Source of the DNA: Myripristis murdjan | Taxonomy: Eukaryota > Chordata > Actinopteri > Holocentriformes > Holocentridae | Length of the DNA stretch: 64,000 nucleotides | Assembly: GCF_902150065.1 (NCBI RefSeq) | Contig: NC_043997.1 | Coordinates: 26,771,827-26,835,826, forward strand | Direction: 5' to 3' | In this document: piece by piece, positions 1 to 8,694 of the stretch | Layout of the letters: each line of letters starts with the position of its first letter | Position numbering within the stretch: position 1 is the stretch's first letter | Notes under the pieces: model-generated | Database searches by the model: none | What the model was told of the DNA's origin: nothing | The model's input: the letters and a program-made list of their open reading frames with translations, nothing else | Translations under genes and position numbers: made by a program

Positions 1-36
1 CGAGATCGGGCGTGCTCAGGGTGGTGTGGCCGTAGC
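1..36 (-). rRNA. 5S rRNA, partial at window edge
   Basis: Only the 5' 36 nt of the gene are in the window, and one A of the GCTTACGG start is missing. Its upstream spacer is clearly diverged from the array consensus. Confidence 0.8.
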
Positions 37-121
37 GGACCGCTCCTGAAGCAGGCCGGGCTTTTATGCATCTGCAAAGAGCACAAAGAGCGGCAAAGAA
101 CAGAAGGCCCGTCAAATAGAA

Positions 122-247
122 AAGCTTACAGCACCTCTGAGCTATCCTTCCCAGGTGTCTCCCATCCAAGTACTAACCAGGCCCGACCCTGCTTAGCTTC
201 CGAGATCGGACGAGATCGGGCGTGCTCAGGGTGGTGTGGCCGTAAGC
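122..247 (-). rRNA. 5S rRNA, degenerate 3' third
   Basis: The part coding for nucleotides about 95-112 is replaced and lengthened, which breaks the terminal helix region. The 5' two thirds match consensus. Type S spacer upstream. Confidence 0.8.
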
Positions 248-325
248 GACAGCTGGTGCAGCAGCCGGGCTTTTTATGCATCTGCAAAAAGAGCGCAAAG
301 AACAGAACGGCCCGTCAAAATAGAA

Positions 326-444
326 AAGCTTACAGCACCTGGTATTCCCAGGGGTCTCCCATCCAAGTACTAACCAGGCCCGACCCTGCTTAGCTTCCGA
401 GATCGGACGAGATCGGGCGTGCTCAGGGTGGTGTGGCCGTAAGC
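326..444 (-). rRNA. 5S rRNA
   Basis: One base is missing in the GACCGCC region (GGGG instead of GGCGG on the plus strand). Type L2 spacer upstream. Confidence 0.9.
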
Positions 445-529
445 GACAGCTGGTGCAGCAGCCGGGCTTTTTATGCATCTGTCAAGCAGAGAGAAAGAGC
501 CCAAAGAACAGAACGGCCCGTCAAAATAG

Positions 530-533
530 AAAA
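530..533 (-). terminator. 5S Pol III T-run terminator (example)
   Basis: Four T residues on the minus strand directly after the GC that closes the 5S copy at 532-651. The same T4 tract follows every copy. Confidence 0.7.
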
Positions 534-651
534 GCTTACAGCACCTGGTATTCCCAGGCGGTCTCCCATCCAAGTACTAACCAGGCCCGACCCTGCTTAG
601 CTTCCGAGATCGGACGAGATCGGGCGTGCTCAGGGTGGTGTGGCCGTAAGC
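532..651 (-). rRNA. 5S rRNA
   Basis: Full-length consensus copy used here as reference. Type L1 spacer upstream. Confidence 0.97.
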
Positions 652-673
652 GACAGCTGGTGCAGCAGCCGGG

Positions 674-681
674 CTTTTTAT
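674..681 (-). promoter_or_regulatory. TATA-like 5S upstream promoter element (example)
   Basis: ATAAAAAG on the minus strand, 23-30 nt before the first base of the 5S copy at 532-651. The same element recurs in essentially every spacer of the array. Pol III transcription of 5S mainly uses the internal box A/IE/box C region, and a TATA-like motif near -28 is common in fish 5S spacers. Confidence 0.6.
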
Positions 682-738
682 GCATCTGCAAAAAGAGCGC
701 AAAGAGCGCAAAGAACAGAACGGCCCGTCAAAATAGAA

Positions 739-858
739 AAGCTTACAGCACCTGGTATTCCCAGGCGGTCTCCCATCCAAGTACTAACCAGGCCCGACCC
801 TGCTTAGCTTCCGAGATCGGACGAGATCGGGCGTGCTCAGGGTGGTGTGGCCGTAAGC
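739..858 (-). rRNA. 5S rRNA
   Basis: Full-length consensus copy. Type S spacer upstream. Confidence 0.96.
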
Positions 859-936
859 GACAGCTGGTGCAGCAGCCGGGCTTTTTATGCATCTGCAAAA
901 AGAGCGCAAAGAACAGAATGGCCCGTCAAAATAGAA

Positions 937-1056
937 AAGCTTACAGCACCTGGTATTCCCAGGCGGTCTCCCATCCAAGTACTAACCAGGCCCGACCCTG
1001 CTTAGCTTCCGAGATCGGACGAGATCGGGCGTGCTCAGGGTGGTGTGGCCGTAAGC
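937..1056 (-). rRNA. 5S rRNA
   Basis: Full-length consensus copy. Type L2 spacer upstream. Confidence 0.96.
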
Positions 1057-1143
1057 GACAGCTGGTGCAGCAGCCGGGCTTTTTATGCATCTGTCAAGCA
1101 GAGAGAAAGAGCCCAAAGAACAGAACGGCCCGTCAAAATAGAA

Positions 1144-1263
1144 AAGCTTACAGCACCTGGTATTCCCAGGCGGTCTCCCATCCAAGTACTAACCAGGCCC
1201 GACCCTGCTTAGCTTCCGAGATCGGACGAGATCGGGCGTGCTCAGGGTGGTGTGGCCGTAAGC
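1144..1263 (-). rRNA. 5S rRNA
   Basis: Full-length consensus copy. Type S spacer upstream. Confidence 0.96.
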
Positions 1264-1341
1264 GACAGCTGGTGCAGCAGCCGGGCTTTTTATGCATCTG
1301 CAAAAAGAGCGCAAAGAACAGAACGGCCCGTCAAAATTGAA

Positions 1342-1461
1342 AAGCTTACAGCACCTGGTATTCCCAGGCGGTCTCCCATCCAAGTACTAACCAGGCCCGA
1401 CCCTGCTTAGCTTCCGAGATCGGACGAGATCGGGCGTGCTCAGGGTGGTGTGGCCGTAAGC
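1342..1461 (-). rRNA. 5S rRNA
   Basis: Full-length. Downstream flank reads AATTG instead of AATAG just past the T-run. Type S spacer upstream. Confidence 0.96.
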
Positions 1462-1539
1462 GACAGCTGGTGCAGCAGCCGGGCTTTTTATGCATCTGCA
1501 AAAAGAGCGCAAAGAACAGAACGGCCCGTCAAAATAGAA

Positions 1540-1659
1540 AAGCTTACAGCACCTGGTATTCCCAGGCGGTCTCCCATCCAAGTACTAACCAGGCCCGACC
1601 CTGCTTAGCTTCCGAGATCGGACGAGATCGGGCGTGCTCAGGGTGGTGTGGCCGTAAGC
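1540..1659 (-). rRNA. 5S rRNA
   Basis: Full-length consensus copy. Type L1 spacer upstream. Confidence 0.96.
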
Positions 1660-1746
1660 GACAGCTGGTGCAGCAGCCGGGCTTTTTATGCATCTGCAAA
1701 AAGAGCGCAAAGAGCGCAAAGAACAGAACGGCCCGTCAAAATTGAA

Positions 1747-1866
1747 AAGCTTACAGCACCTGGTATTCCCAGGCGGTCTCCCATCCAAGTACTAACCAGG
1801 CCCGACCCTGCTTAGCTTCCGAGATCGGACGAGATCGGGCGTGCTCAGGGTGGTGTGGCCGTAAGC
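1747..1866 (-). rRNA. 5S rRNA
   Basis: Full-length. The L2 spacer upstream is one base short in the TATA-like A-run, giving a 206-bp unit. Confidence 0.96.
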
Positions 1867-1952
1867 GACAGCTGGTGCAGCAGCCGGGCTTTTATGCATC
1901 TGTCAAGCAGAGAGAAAGAGCCCAAAGAACAGAACGGCCCGTCAAAATAGAA

Positions 1953-2072
1953 AAGCTTACAGCACCTGGTATTCCCAGGCGGTCTCCCATCCAAGTACTA
2001 ACCAGGCCCGACCCTGCTTAGCTTCCGAGATCGGACGAGATCGGGCGTGCTCAGGGTGGTGTGGCCGTAAGC
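1953..2072 (-). rRNA. 5S rRNA
   Basis: Full-length consensus copy. Type L1 spacer upstream. Confidence 0.96.
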
Positions 2073-2159
2073 GACAGCTGGTGCAGCAGCCGGGCTTTTT
2101 ATGCATCTGCAAAAAGAGCGCAAAGAGCGCAAAGAACAGAACGGCCCGTCAAAATAGAA

Positions 2160-2279
2160 AAGCTTACAGCACCTGGTATTCCCAGGCGGTCTCCCATCCA
2201 AGTACTAACCAGGCCCGACCCTGCTTAGCTTCCGAGATCGGACGAGATCGGGCGTGCTCAGGGTGGTGTGGCCGTAAGC
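2160..2279 (-). rRNA. 5S rRNA
   Basis: Full-length consensus copy. Type S spacer upstream. Confidence 0.96.
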
Positions 2280-2357
2280 GACAGCTGGTGCAGCAGCCGG
2301 GCTTTTTATGCATCTGCAAAAAGAGCGCAAAGAACAGAATGGCCCGTCAAAATTGAA

Positions 2358-2477
2358 AAGCTTACAGCACCTGGTATTCCCAGGCGGTCTCCCATCCAAG
2401 TACTAACCAGGCCCGACCCTGCTTAGCTTCCGAGATCGGACGAGATCGGGCGTGCTCAGGGTGGTGTGGCCGTAGGC
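2358..2477 (-). rRNA. 5S rRNA, variant 5' end
   Basis: Begins GCCTACGG rather than GCTTACGG, a change in the base-paired first helix. Type L1 spacer upstream, itself slightly altered. Confidence 0.94.
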
Positions 2478-2564
2478 GACAGCTGGTGCAGCAGCCGGGC
2501 TTTTTATGCATCTGCAAAAAGAGAGCAAAGAGCGCAAAGAACAGAACGGCCTGTCAAAATAGAA

Positions 2565-2684
2565 AAGCTTACAGCACCTGGTATTCCCAGGCGGTCTCCC
2601 ATCCAAGTACTAACCAGGCCCGACCCTGCTTAGCTTCCGAGATCGGACGAGATCGGGCGTGCTCAGGGTGGTGTGGCCGTAAGC
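2565..2684 (-). rRNA. 5S rRNA
   Basis: Full-length consensus copy. Type S spacer upstream. Confidence 0.96.
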
Positions 2685-2762
2685 GACAGCTGGTGCAGCA
2701 GCCGGGCTTTTTATGCATCTGCAAAAAGAGCGCAAAGAACAGAACGGCCCGTCAAAATAGAA

Positions 2763-2882
2763 AAGCTTACAGCACCTGGTATTCCCAGGCGGTCTCCCAT
2801 CCAAGTACTAACCAGGCCCGACCCTGCTTAGCTTCCGAGATCGGACGAGATCGGGCGTGCTCAGGGTGGTGTGGCCGTAAGC
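2763..2882 (-). rRNA. 5S rRNA
   Basis: Full-length consensus copy. Type S spacer upstream. Confidence 0.96.
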
Positions 2883-2960
2883 GACAGCTGGTGCAGCAGC
2901 CGGGCTTTTTATGCATCTGCAAAAAGAGCGCAAAGAACAGAACGGCCCGTCAAAATTGAA

Positions 2961-3080
2961 AAGCTTACAGCACCTGGTATTCCCAGGCGGTCTCCCATCC
3001 AAGTACTAACCAGGCCCGACCCTGCTTAGCTTCCGAGATCGGACGAGATCGGGCGTGCTCAGGGTGGTGTGGCCGTAAGC
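2961..3080 (-). rRNA. 5S rRNA
   Basis: Full-length consensus copy. Type S spacer upstream. Confidence 0.96.
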
Positions 3081-3158
3081 GACAGCTGGTGCAGCAGCCG
3101 GGCTTTTTATGCATCTGCAAAAAGAGCGCAAAGAACAGAACGGCCCGTCAAAATTGAA

Positions 3159-3268
3159 AAGCTTACAGCACCTGGTATTCCCAGGCGGTCTCCCATCCAA
3201 GTACTAACCAGGCCCGACCCTGCTTAGCTTCCGAGATCGGGCGTGCTCAGGGTGGTGTGGCCGTAAGC
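3159..3268 (-). pseudogene. 5S rRNA with 10-nt deletion
   Basis: Lacks 10 nt (about nt 31-40), lost between two GATCTCG direct repeats. The helix III/loop C region is removed, so the RNA should not fold normally. The internal promoter lies downstream of the loss and looks intact. Confidence 0.85.
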
Positions 3269-3346
3269 GACAGCTGGTGCAGCAGCCGGGCTTTTTATGC
3301 ATCTGCAAAAAGAGCGCAAAGAACAGAACGGCCCGTCAAAATAGAA

Positions 3347-3466
3347 AAGCTTACAGCACCTGGTATTCCCAGGCGGTCTCCCATCCAAGTACTAACCAGG
3401 CCCTACCCTGCTTAGCTTCCGAGATCGGACGAGATCGGGCGTGCTCAGGGTGGTGTGGCCGTAAGC
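3347..3466 (-). rRNA. 5S rRNA, C63A-type variant
   Basis: Carries GGGTAGGG for GGGTCGGG, at the edge of box A. First unit of the 1009-bp block repeated at 4355-5285. Confidence 0.93.
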
Positions 3467-3544
3467 GACAGCTGGTGCAGCAGCCGGGCTTTTTATGCAT
3501 CTGCAAAAAGAGCGCAAAGAACAGAACGGCCCGTCAAAATAGAA

Positions 3545-3664
3545 AAGCTTACAGCACCTGGTATTCCCAGGCGGTCTCCCATCCAAGTACTAACCAGGCC
3601 CGACCCTGCTTAGCTTCCGAGATCGGACGAGATCGGGCGTGCTCAGGGTGGTGTGGCCGTAAGC
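3545..3664 (-). rRNA. 5S rRNA
   Basis: Full-length. Upstream L2 spacer has GAGCGCAAAG in place of GAGCCCAAAG, shared only with the unit at 4554. Confidence 0.96.
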
Positions 3665-3751
3665 GACAGCTGGTGCAGCAGCCGGGCTTTTTATGCATCT
3701 GTCAAGCAGAGAGAAAGAGCGCAAAGAACAGAACGGCCCGTCAAAATAGAA

Positions 3752-3871
3752 AAGCTTACAGCACCTGGTATTCCCAGGCGGTCTCCCATCCAAGTACTAA
3801 CCAGGCCCGACCCTGCTTAGCTTCCGAGATCGGACGAGATCGGGCTTGCTCAGGGTGGTGTGGCCGTAAGC
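3752..3871 (-). rRNA. 5S rRNA, C26A-type variant
   Basis: GAGCAAGCCC replaces GAGCACGCCC. Shared only with the copy at 4761-4880. Type L1 spacer upstream. Confidence 0.94.
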
Positions 3872-3958
3872 GACAGCTGGTGCAGCAGCCGGGCTTTTTA
3901 TGCATCTGCAAAAAGAGCGCAAAGAGCGCAAAGAACAGAACGGCCCGTCAAAATAGAA

Positions 3959-4078
3959 AAGCTTACAGCACCTGGTATTCCCAGGCGGTCTCCCATCCAA
4001 GTACTAACCAGGGCCGACCCTGCGTAGCTTCCGAGATCGGACGAGATCGGGCGTGCTCAGGGTGGTGTGGCCGTAAGC
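3959..4078 (-). rRNA. 5S rRNA, box A variant
   Basis: Two private changes (GCTACGC for GCTAAGC, and GGCCCTGG for GGGCCTGG) fall in or next to the internal promoter. Shared only with 4968-5087. Type S spacer upstream. Confidence 0.93.
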
Positions 4079-4156
4079 GACAGCTGGTGCAGCAGCCGGG
4101 CTTTTTATGCATCTGCAAAAAGAGCGCAAAGAACAGAACGGCCCGTCAAAATAGAA

Positions 4157-4276
4157 AAGCTTACAGCACCTGGTATTCCCAGGCGGTCTCCCATCCAAGT
4201 ACTAACCAGGCCCGACCCTGCTTAGCTTCCGAGATCGGACGAGATCGGGCGTGCTCAGGGTGGTGTGGCCGTAAGC
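4157..4276 (-). rRNA. 5S rRNA
   Basis: Full-length. The upstream spacer has two private substitutions (ATGGTGCAGTAG on the plus strand). Confidence 0.95.
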
Positions 4277-4354
4277 GACAGATGGTGCAGTAGCCGGGCT
4301 TTTTATGCATCTGCAAAAAGAGCGCAAAGAACAGAACGGCCCGTCAAAATAGAA

Positions 4355-4475
4355 AAGCTTACAGCACCTGGTATTCCCAGGCGGTCCTCCCATCCAAGTA
4401 CTAACCAGGCCCTACCCTGCTTAGCTTCCGAGATCGGACGAGATCGGGCGTGCTCAGGGTGGTGTGGCCGTAAGC
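4355..4475 (-). rRNA. 5S rRNA, C63A-type plus 1-nt insertion
   Basis: Same GGGTAGGG change as the copy at 3347, plus an extra base in the GAGGACCGC segment. Starts the second copy of the 1009-bp block. Confidence 0.9.
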
Positions 4476-4553
4476 GACAGCTGGTGCAGCAGCCGGGCTT
4501 TTTATGCATCTGCAAAAAGAGCGCAAAGAACAGAACGGCCCGTCAAAATAGAA

Positions 4554-4673
4554 AAGCTTACAGCACCTGGTATTCCCAGGCGGTCTCCCATCCAAGTACT
4601 AACCAGGCCCGACCCTGCTTAGCTTCCGAGATCGGACGAGATCGGGCGTGCTCAGGGTGGTGTGGCCGTAAGC
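4554..4673 (-). rRNA. 5S rRNA
   Basis: Full-length. Partner of the copy at 3545 in the duplicated block, with the same variant L2 spacer. Confidence 0.96.
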
Positions 4674-4760
4674 GACAGCTGGTGCAGCAGCCGGGCTTTT
4701 TATGCATCTGTCAAGCAGAGAGAAAGAGCGCAAAGAACAGAACGGCCCGTCAAAATAGAA

Positions 4761-4880
4761 AAGCTTACAGCACCTGGTATTCCCAGGCGGTCTCCCATCC
4801 AAGTACTAACCAGGCCCGACCCTGCTTAGCTTCCGAGATCGGACGAGATCGGGCTTGCTCAGGGTGGTGTGGCCGTAAGC
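4761..4880 (-). rRNA. 5S rRNA, C26A-type variant
   Basis: Partner of 3752-3871 exactly 1009 bp away, with the same private change. Type L1 spacer upstream. Confidence 0.94.
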
Positions 4881-4967
4881 GACAGCTGGTGCAGCAGCCG
4901 GGCTTTTTATGCATCTGCAAAAAGAGCGCAAAGAGCGCAAAGAACAGAACGGCCCGTCAAAATAGAA

Positions 4968-5087
4968 AAGCTTACAGCACCTGGTATTCCCAGGCGGTCT
5001 CCCATCCAAGTACTAACCAGGGCCGACCCTGCGTAGCTTCCGAGATCGGACGAGATCGGGCGTGCTCAGGGTGGTGTGGCCGTAAGC
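4968..5087 (-). rRNA. 5S rRNA, box A variant
   Basis: Partner of 3959-4078 exactly 1009 bp away, with both private changes. Type S spacer upstream. Confidence 0.93.
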
Positions 5088-5165
5088 GACAGCTGGTGCA
5101 GCAGCCGGGCTTTTTATGCATCTGCAAAAAGAGCGCAAAGAACAGAACGGCCCGTCAAAATAGAA

Positions 5166-5285
5166 AAGCTTACAGCACCTGGTATTCCCAGGCGGTCTCC
5201 CATCCAAGTACTAACCAGGCCCGACCCTGCTTAGCTTCCGAGATCGGACGAGATCGGGCGTGCTCAGGGTGGTGTGGCCGTAAGC
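5166..5285 (-). rRNA. 5S rRNA
   Basis: Full-length consensus copy and last unit of the second block. Type L1 spacer upstream. Confidence 0.96.
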
Positions 5286-5372
5286 GACAGCTGGTGCAGC
5301 AGCCGGGCTTTTTATGCATCTGCAAAAAGAGCGCAAAGAGCGCAAAGAACAGAACGGCCCGTCAAAATAGAA

Positions 5373-5492
5373 AAGCTTACAGCACCTGGTATTCCCAGGC
5401 GGTCTCCCATCCAAGTACTAACCAGGCCCGACCCTGCTTAGCTTCCGAGATCGGACGAGATCGGGCGTGCTCAGGGTGGTGTGGCCGTAAGC
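5373..5492 (-). rRNA. 5S rRNA
   Basis: Full-length. Upstream L1 spacer reads GAGCACAAAG. Confidence 0.96.
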
Positions 5493-5579
5493 GACAGCTG
5501 GTGCAGCAGCCGGGCTTTTTATGCATCTGCAAAAAGAGCACAAAGAGCGCAAAGAACAGAACGGCCCGTCAAAATAGAA

Positions 5580-5699
5580 AAGCTTACAGCACCTGGTATT
5601 CCCAGGCGGTCTCCCATCCAAGTACTAACCAGGCCCGACCCTGCTTAGCTTCCGAGATCGGACGAGATCGGGCGTGCTCAGGGTGGTGTGGCCGTAAGC
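5580..5699 (-). rRNA. 5S rRNA
   Basis: Full-length consensus copy. Type L1 spacer upstream. Confidence 0.96.
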
Positions 5700-5786
5700 G
5701 ACAGCTGGTGCAGCAGCCGGGCTTTTTATGCATCTGCAAAAAGAGCGCAAAGAGCGCAAAGAACAGAACGGCCCGTCAAAATAGAA

Positions 5787-5906
5787 AAGCTTACAGCACC
5801 TGGTATTCCCAGGCGGTCTCCCATCCAAGTACTAACCAGGCCCGACCCTGCTTAGCTTCCGAGATCGGACGAGATCGGGCGTGCTCAGGGTGGTGTGGCC
5901 GTAAGC
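5787..5906 (-). rRNA. 5S rRNA
   Basis: Full-length consensus copy. Type S spacer upstream. Confidence 0.96.
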
Positions 5907-5984
5907 GACAGCTGGTGCAGCAGCCGGGCTTTTTATGCATCTGCAAAAAGAGCGCAAAGAACAGAACGGCCCGTCAAAATAGAA

Positions 5985-6104
5985 AAGCTTACAGCACCTG
6001 GTATTCCCAGGCGGTCTCCCATCCAAGTACTAACCAGGCCCGACCCTGCTTAGCTTCCGAGATCGGACGAGATCGGGCGTGCTCAGGGTGGTGTGGCCGT
6101 AAGC
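5985..6104 (-). rRNA. 5S rRNA
   Basis: Full-length. Upstream L2 spacer has one private change (GCATCCGGGC). Confidence 0.96.
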
Positions 6105-6191
6105 GACAGCTGGTGCAGCATCCGGGCTTTTTATGCATCTGTCAAGCAGAGAGAAAGAGCCCAAAGAACAGAACGGCCCGTCAAAATAGAA

Positions 6192-6311
6192 AAGCTTACA
6201 GCACCTGGTATTCCCAGGCGGTCTCCCATCCAAGTACTAACCAGGCCCGACCCTGCTTAGCTTCCGAGATCGGACGAGATCGGGCGTGCTCAGGGTGGTG
6301 TGGCCGTAAGC
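6192..6311 (-). rRNA. 5S rRNA
   Basis: Full-length consensus copy. Type S spacer upstream. Confidence 0.96.
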
Positions 6312-6389
6312 GACAGCTGGTGCAGCAGCCGGGCTTTTTATGCATCTGCAAAAAGAGCGCAAAGAACAGAACGGCCCGTCAAAATTGAA

Positions 6390-6499
6390 AAGCTTACAGC
6401 ACCTGGTATTCCCAGGCGGTCTCCCATCCAAGTACTAACCAGGCCCGACCCTGCTTAGCTTCCGAGATCGGGCGTGCTCAGGGTGGTGTGGCCGTAAGC
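6390..6499 (-). pseudogene. 5S rRNA with 10-nt deletion, second copy
   Basis: Same 10-nt loss as at 3159-3268, and the same AATTG downstream flank. This points to one deletion copied by unequal exchange or conversion rather than two events. Confidence 0.85.
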
Positions 6500-6577
6500 G
6501 ACAGCTGGTGCAGCAGCCGGGCTTTTTATGCATCTGCAAAAAGAGCGCAAAGAACAGAATGGCCCGTCAAAATAGAA

Positions 6578-6697
6578 AAGCTTACAGCACCTGGTATTCC
6601 CAGGCGGTCTCCCATCCAAGTACTAACCAGGCCCGACCCTGCTTAGCTTCCGAGATCGGACGAGATCGGGCGTGCTCAGGGTGGTGTGGCCGTAAGC
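6578..6697 (-). rRNA. 5S rRNA
   Basis: Full-length. Type L2 spacer upstream. Confidence 0.96.
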
Positions 6698-6784
6698 GAC
6701 AGCTGGTGCAGCAGCCGGGCTTTTTATGCATCTGTCAAGCAGAGAGAAAGAGCCCAAAGAACAGAACGGCCCGTCAAAATAGAA

Positions 6785-6869
6785 AAGCTTACAGCACCTG
6801 GTATTCCCAGGCGGTCTCCCATCCAAGTACTAACCAGGCCCGACCCTGCTTAGCTTCCGAGATGGGACG
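6785..6869 (-). pseudogene. 5S rRNA, truncated at array end
   Basis: The 3' two thirds match consensus, then the sequence leaves 5S at about 6863-6869. The 5' end and promoter spacer are absent, so this is the array boundary. Confidence 0.9.
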
Positions 6870-7800
6870 GACACAATGAGAGTGAGCGCTATGGTTGAGC
6901 ATTCTCTAATTTGCTCTCTGTATTTGGTCAATCTGAAGCAAATTCAGCAGCCCAACACTCAACTCTCTCATGCTGATAGCACGGAAAAGAGAGCACACAA
7001 CCTGTGAGCTGTGCACGTGCTCCTTTTTGGTAAAAAAAAAAAAAAAAAAAAAACTTTATCAACTTTCGTGCATTATTGTCACAGGAATTTTACTAGTTTC
7101 CATTATACTTTGTTCCCTTCTACTATTTAGCACTGTCACCCCATCCACCATCCTAACCCTGGTGTCAAGTGGCTGACTTGACACCAGGGTTGCTCGCTTA
7201 ATTCTCACTTTTTTTGAACAAGTGTTCATTTTTCAATGTTTGCACGTGCATCGCAATTTCTACATGCCCGGCTTTTGGTACTAATGTCTTTGGTGTAGAA
7301 TTTAGTTAAAGGGGAACCACTGCATGTGCCGTGGATAATGCAATATTAAATCTGTAAAACTGAAAGTTGTCTTTTTTTATTGTTTACAGGTGTTTCTTGG
7401 GCATTAACCCTGAGATTGGGTAGAAATCAAGAAAGAAGCGTGGAGGTGCCATAAATCAACAGGTGAGCACTCTCCAAAGAAAACTGGTGGACTTTGAGTG
7501 GTTTCTGTGAATATGTTCAAGTCCTAGGCTATCGTTTATGGTATGTATTAGGTATGTTCATGTTATGGTATGTTCATGTTTAAAAGTTGTTAATTGTTTA
7601 CACTGTGTATATTTAATGTTTAAAAACTGCTGTAAATTGTTCTTTTGACATAGTCAATTGTTGAATTTAATATTTTTGGAATTATTAAAAAGTTAAATTA
7701 GTTTTGTCTTTGTTTTATTTGTTCTTGTTTTGACTTTTAATTTAGTAAATCCAAACCATGTTTGTATGGTAAAATCACAGTTACAAAGTTAAATTTGCAA
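6870..7800. other. Intergenic DNA next to the 5S array
   Basis: No gene recognised. Contains an A-run at about 7031-7051, a perfect hairpin at 7155-7191 (separate entry) and AT-rich single-copy-looking sequence. Confidence 0.6.
7155..7191. repeat. Perfect 16-bp inverted repeat, 5-nt loop
   Basis: Arms 7155-7170 and 7176-7191 (AACCCTGGTGTCAAGT and its exact complement) around GGCTG. No T-run or coding context suggests a function. Confidence 0.85.
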
Positions 7801-7806
7801 TATTTT

Positions 7807-8155
7807 ACAGTATTATTTAAATTGTAAATTTACAGTAAATTTCTGGCTACTGAGTTGCATTACTTTTACAGTAAAAATCAAAAATCAAGGCAATTACTGT
7901 AATTTAAAAATACTATTCCACAGATACATATTGCTATATCACAATAATTCTATGTGCATGGCAACAGTAAAGTTATAGTATACAGCTGTAGTTGCATTGT
8001 ATTTTACTGTGAAATATTTACAGTACATTATTGTTAATCATGTGCAGTCATTACTGTGAAATTTTTATATTAAACTACTGTGAAATTACTGTGAAAGTAA
8101 TGCAACTAGTAGCCAGATATTTACTGTAAATCTACAATGAAAATTTGAACAGTGT
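7807..8155. mobile_element. Palindromic MITE rich in TTACTGTAA motifs
   Basis: The left side (ATTTACAGTAAATTTCTGG region, 7821-7875) is repeated inverted at 8075-8139, including CTGGCTACT and GTTGCATTACTT. TTTACAGTAA-like motifs recur between. It has no coding capacity. The form fits a fish non-autonomous DNA transposon; the exact family and target duplication are not resolved. Confidence 0.65.
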
Positions 8156-8332
8156 TAATGTAAACTCTAATATTATCCATCTTTTATGATAAAGCTCTAT
8201 CATCATATTTTGGATTGTGTTTGATGCATTGCCTTTTGTCATAAAAAAATTAGGGGAAGAATTTCCCCTTGTTATTTTATTTTACTTGACTGTCGTTTTT
8301 CCCCACAGGAATGAATTCAAACATGTTACCTA

Positions 8333-8694
8333 CGTCTGATCGCTGTCCCTGGTGCTGAAATATGAGCCAAACTCGATCGTGAATACAAGCGGCTGAAATG
8401 AATTTCCTCCCCAGGGTGGCTGGGCTCAGCCTTAGAGATAGGGTGAGGAGCTCGGACATCCGGGAGGAGCTCTGAGTAGAGACGCTGCTCCTCCACATTG
8501 AGCAGAGCCAGTTGAGGTGGCTCGGGCATCTGGTCAGGATGCCTCCCGGACGCCTCCCTGGGGAGGTGTTTCAGGCATGGCCATCTGGGAGGAGACCTCA
8601 GGGCAGTCCCAGGACGCACTGGAGAGATTATATCGCTCGGCTGGCTTGGGAACGCCTCAGGATTCCCCTGGAAGAGCTCGCAGAGCAGTGATAT
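8333..8694 (+). mobile_element. Rex3 (RTE-clade) LINE 3' fragment
   Basis: Matches the end of the Rex3 ORF as recalled from fish. Translated pieces include RWLGHLVRMPPGRLPGEVF and RLAWERLRIPLEELAEQ. Heavily 5'-truncated; the usual GATG tail is lost and T-rich sequence follows. Some expected inner sequence before ATACAAGCGGC is missing, so it is also internally deleted. Open frames on the minus strand here are shadows. Confidence 0.75.

Larger units (their letters stand above)
1..6869 (-). repeat. 5S rDNA tandem array
   Basis: About 35 head-to-tail 5S rRNA genes, all on the minus strand, each roughly 120 nt with a 70-90 bp spacer. Three spacer classes occur. Type S gives a 198-bp unit. Type L1 gives 207 bp by duplicating GAGCGCAAA. 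Type L2 gives 207 bp with GTCAAGCAGAGAG instead. Classes are interspersed, so homogenisation works across blocks rather than between immediate neighbours only. On the gene strand each spacer has a TATA-like ATAAAAAG about 23-30 nt upstream and a C at -1. Each gene is followed by TTTT, the usual Pol III terminator. The array continues off the left edge of the window and stops abruptly inside a gene at about 6869. Long open frames across the array are artefacts of unit lengths divisible by three. Confidence 0.97.

Noticed and set aside
1-6869. Regular repeats resembling a CRISPR array
   Set aside because: Repeats are 5S genes of ~120 nt with conserved spacers; the genome is eukaryotic.
453-6879. 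Long open frames (up to 707 codons) and many ~64-codon minus frames across 1-6869
   Set aside because: They follow the 198/207-bp 5S units, whose lengths are multiples of three. The sequence is rRNA and spacer, not protein-coding.
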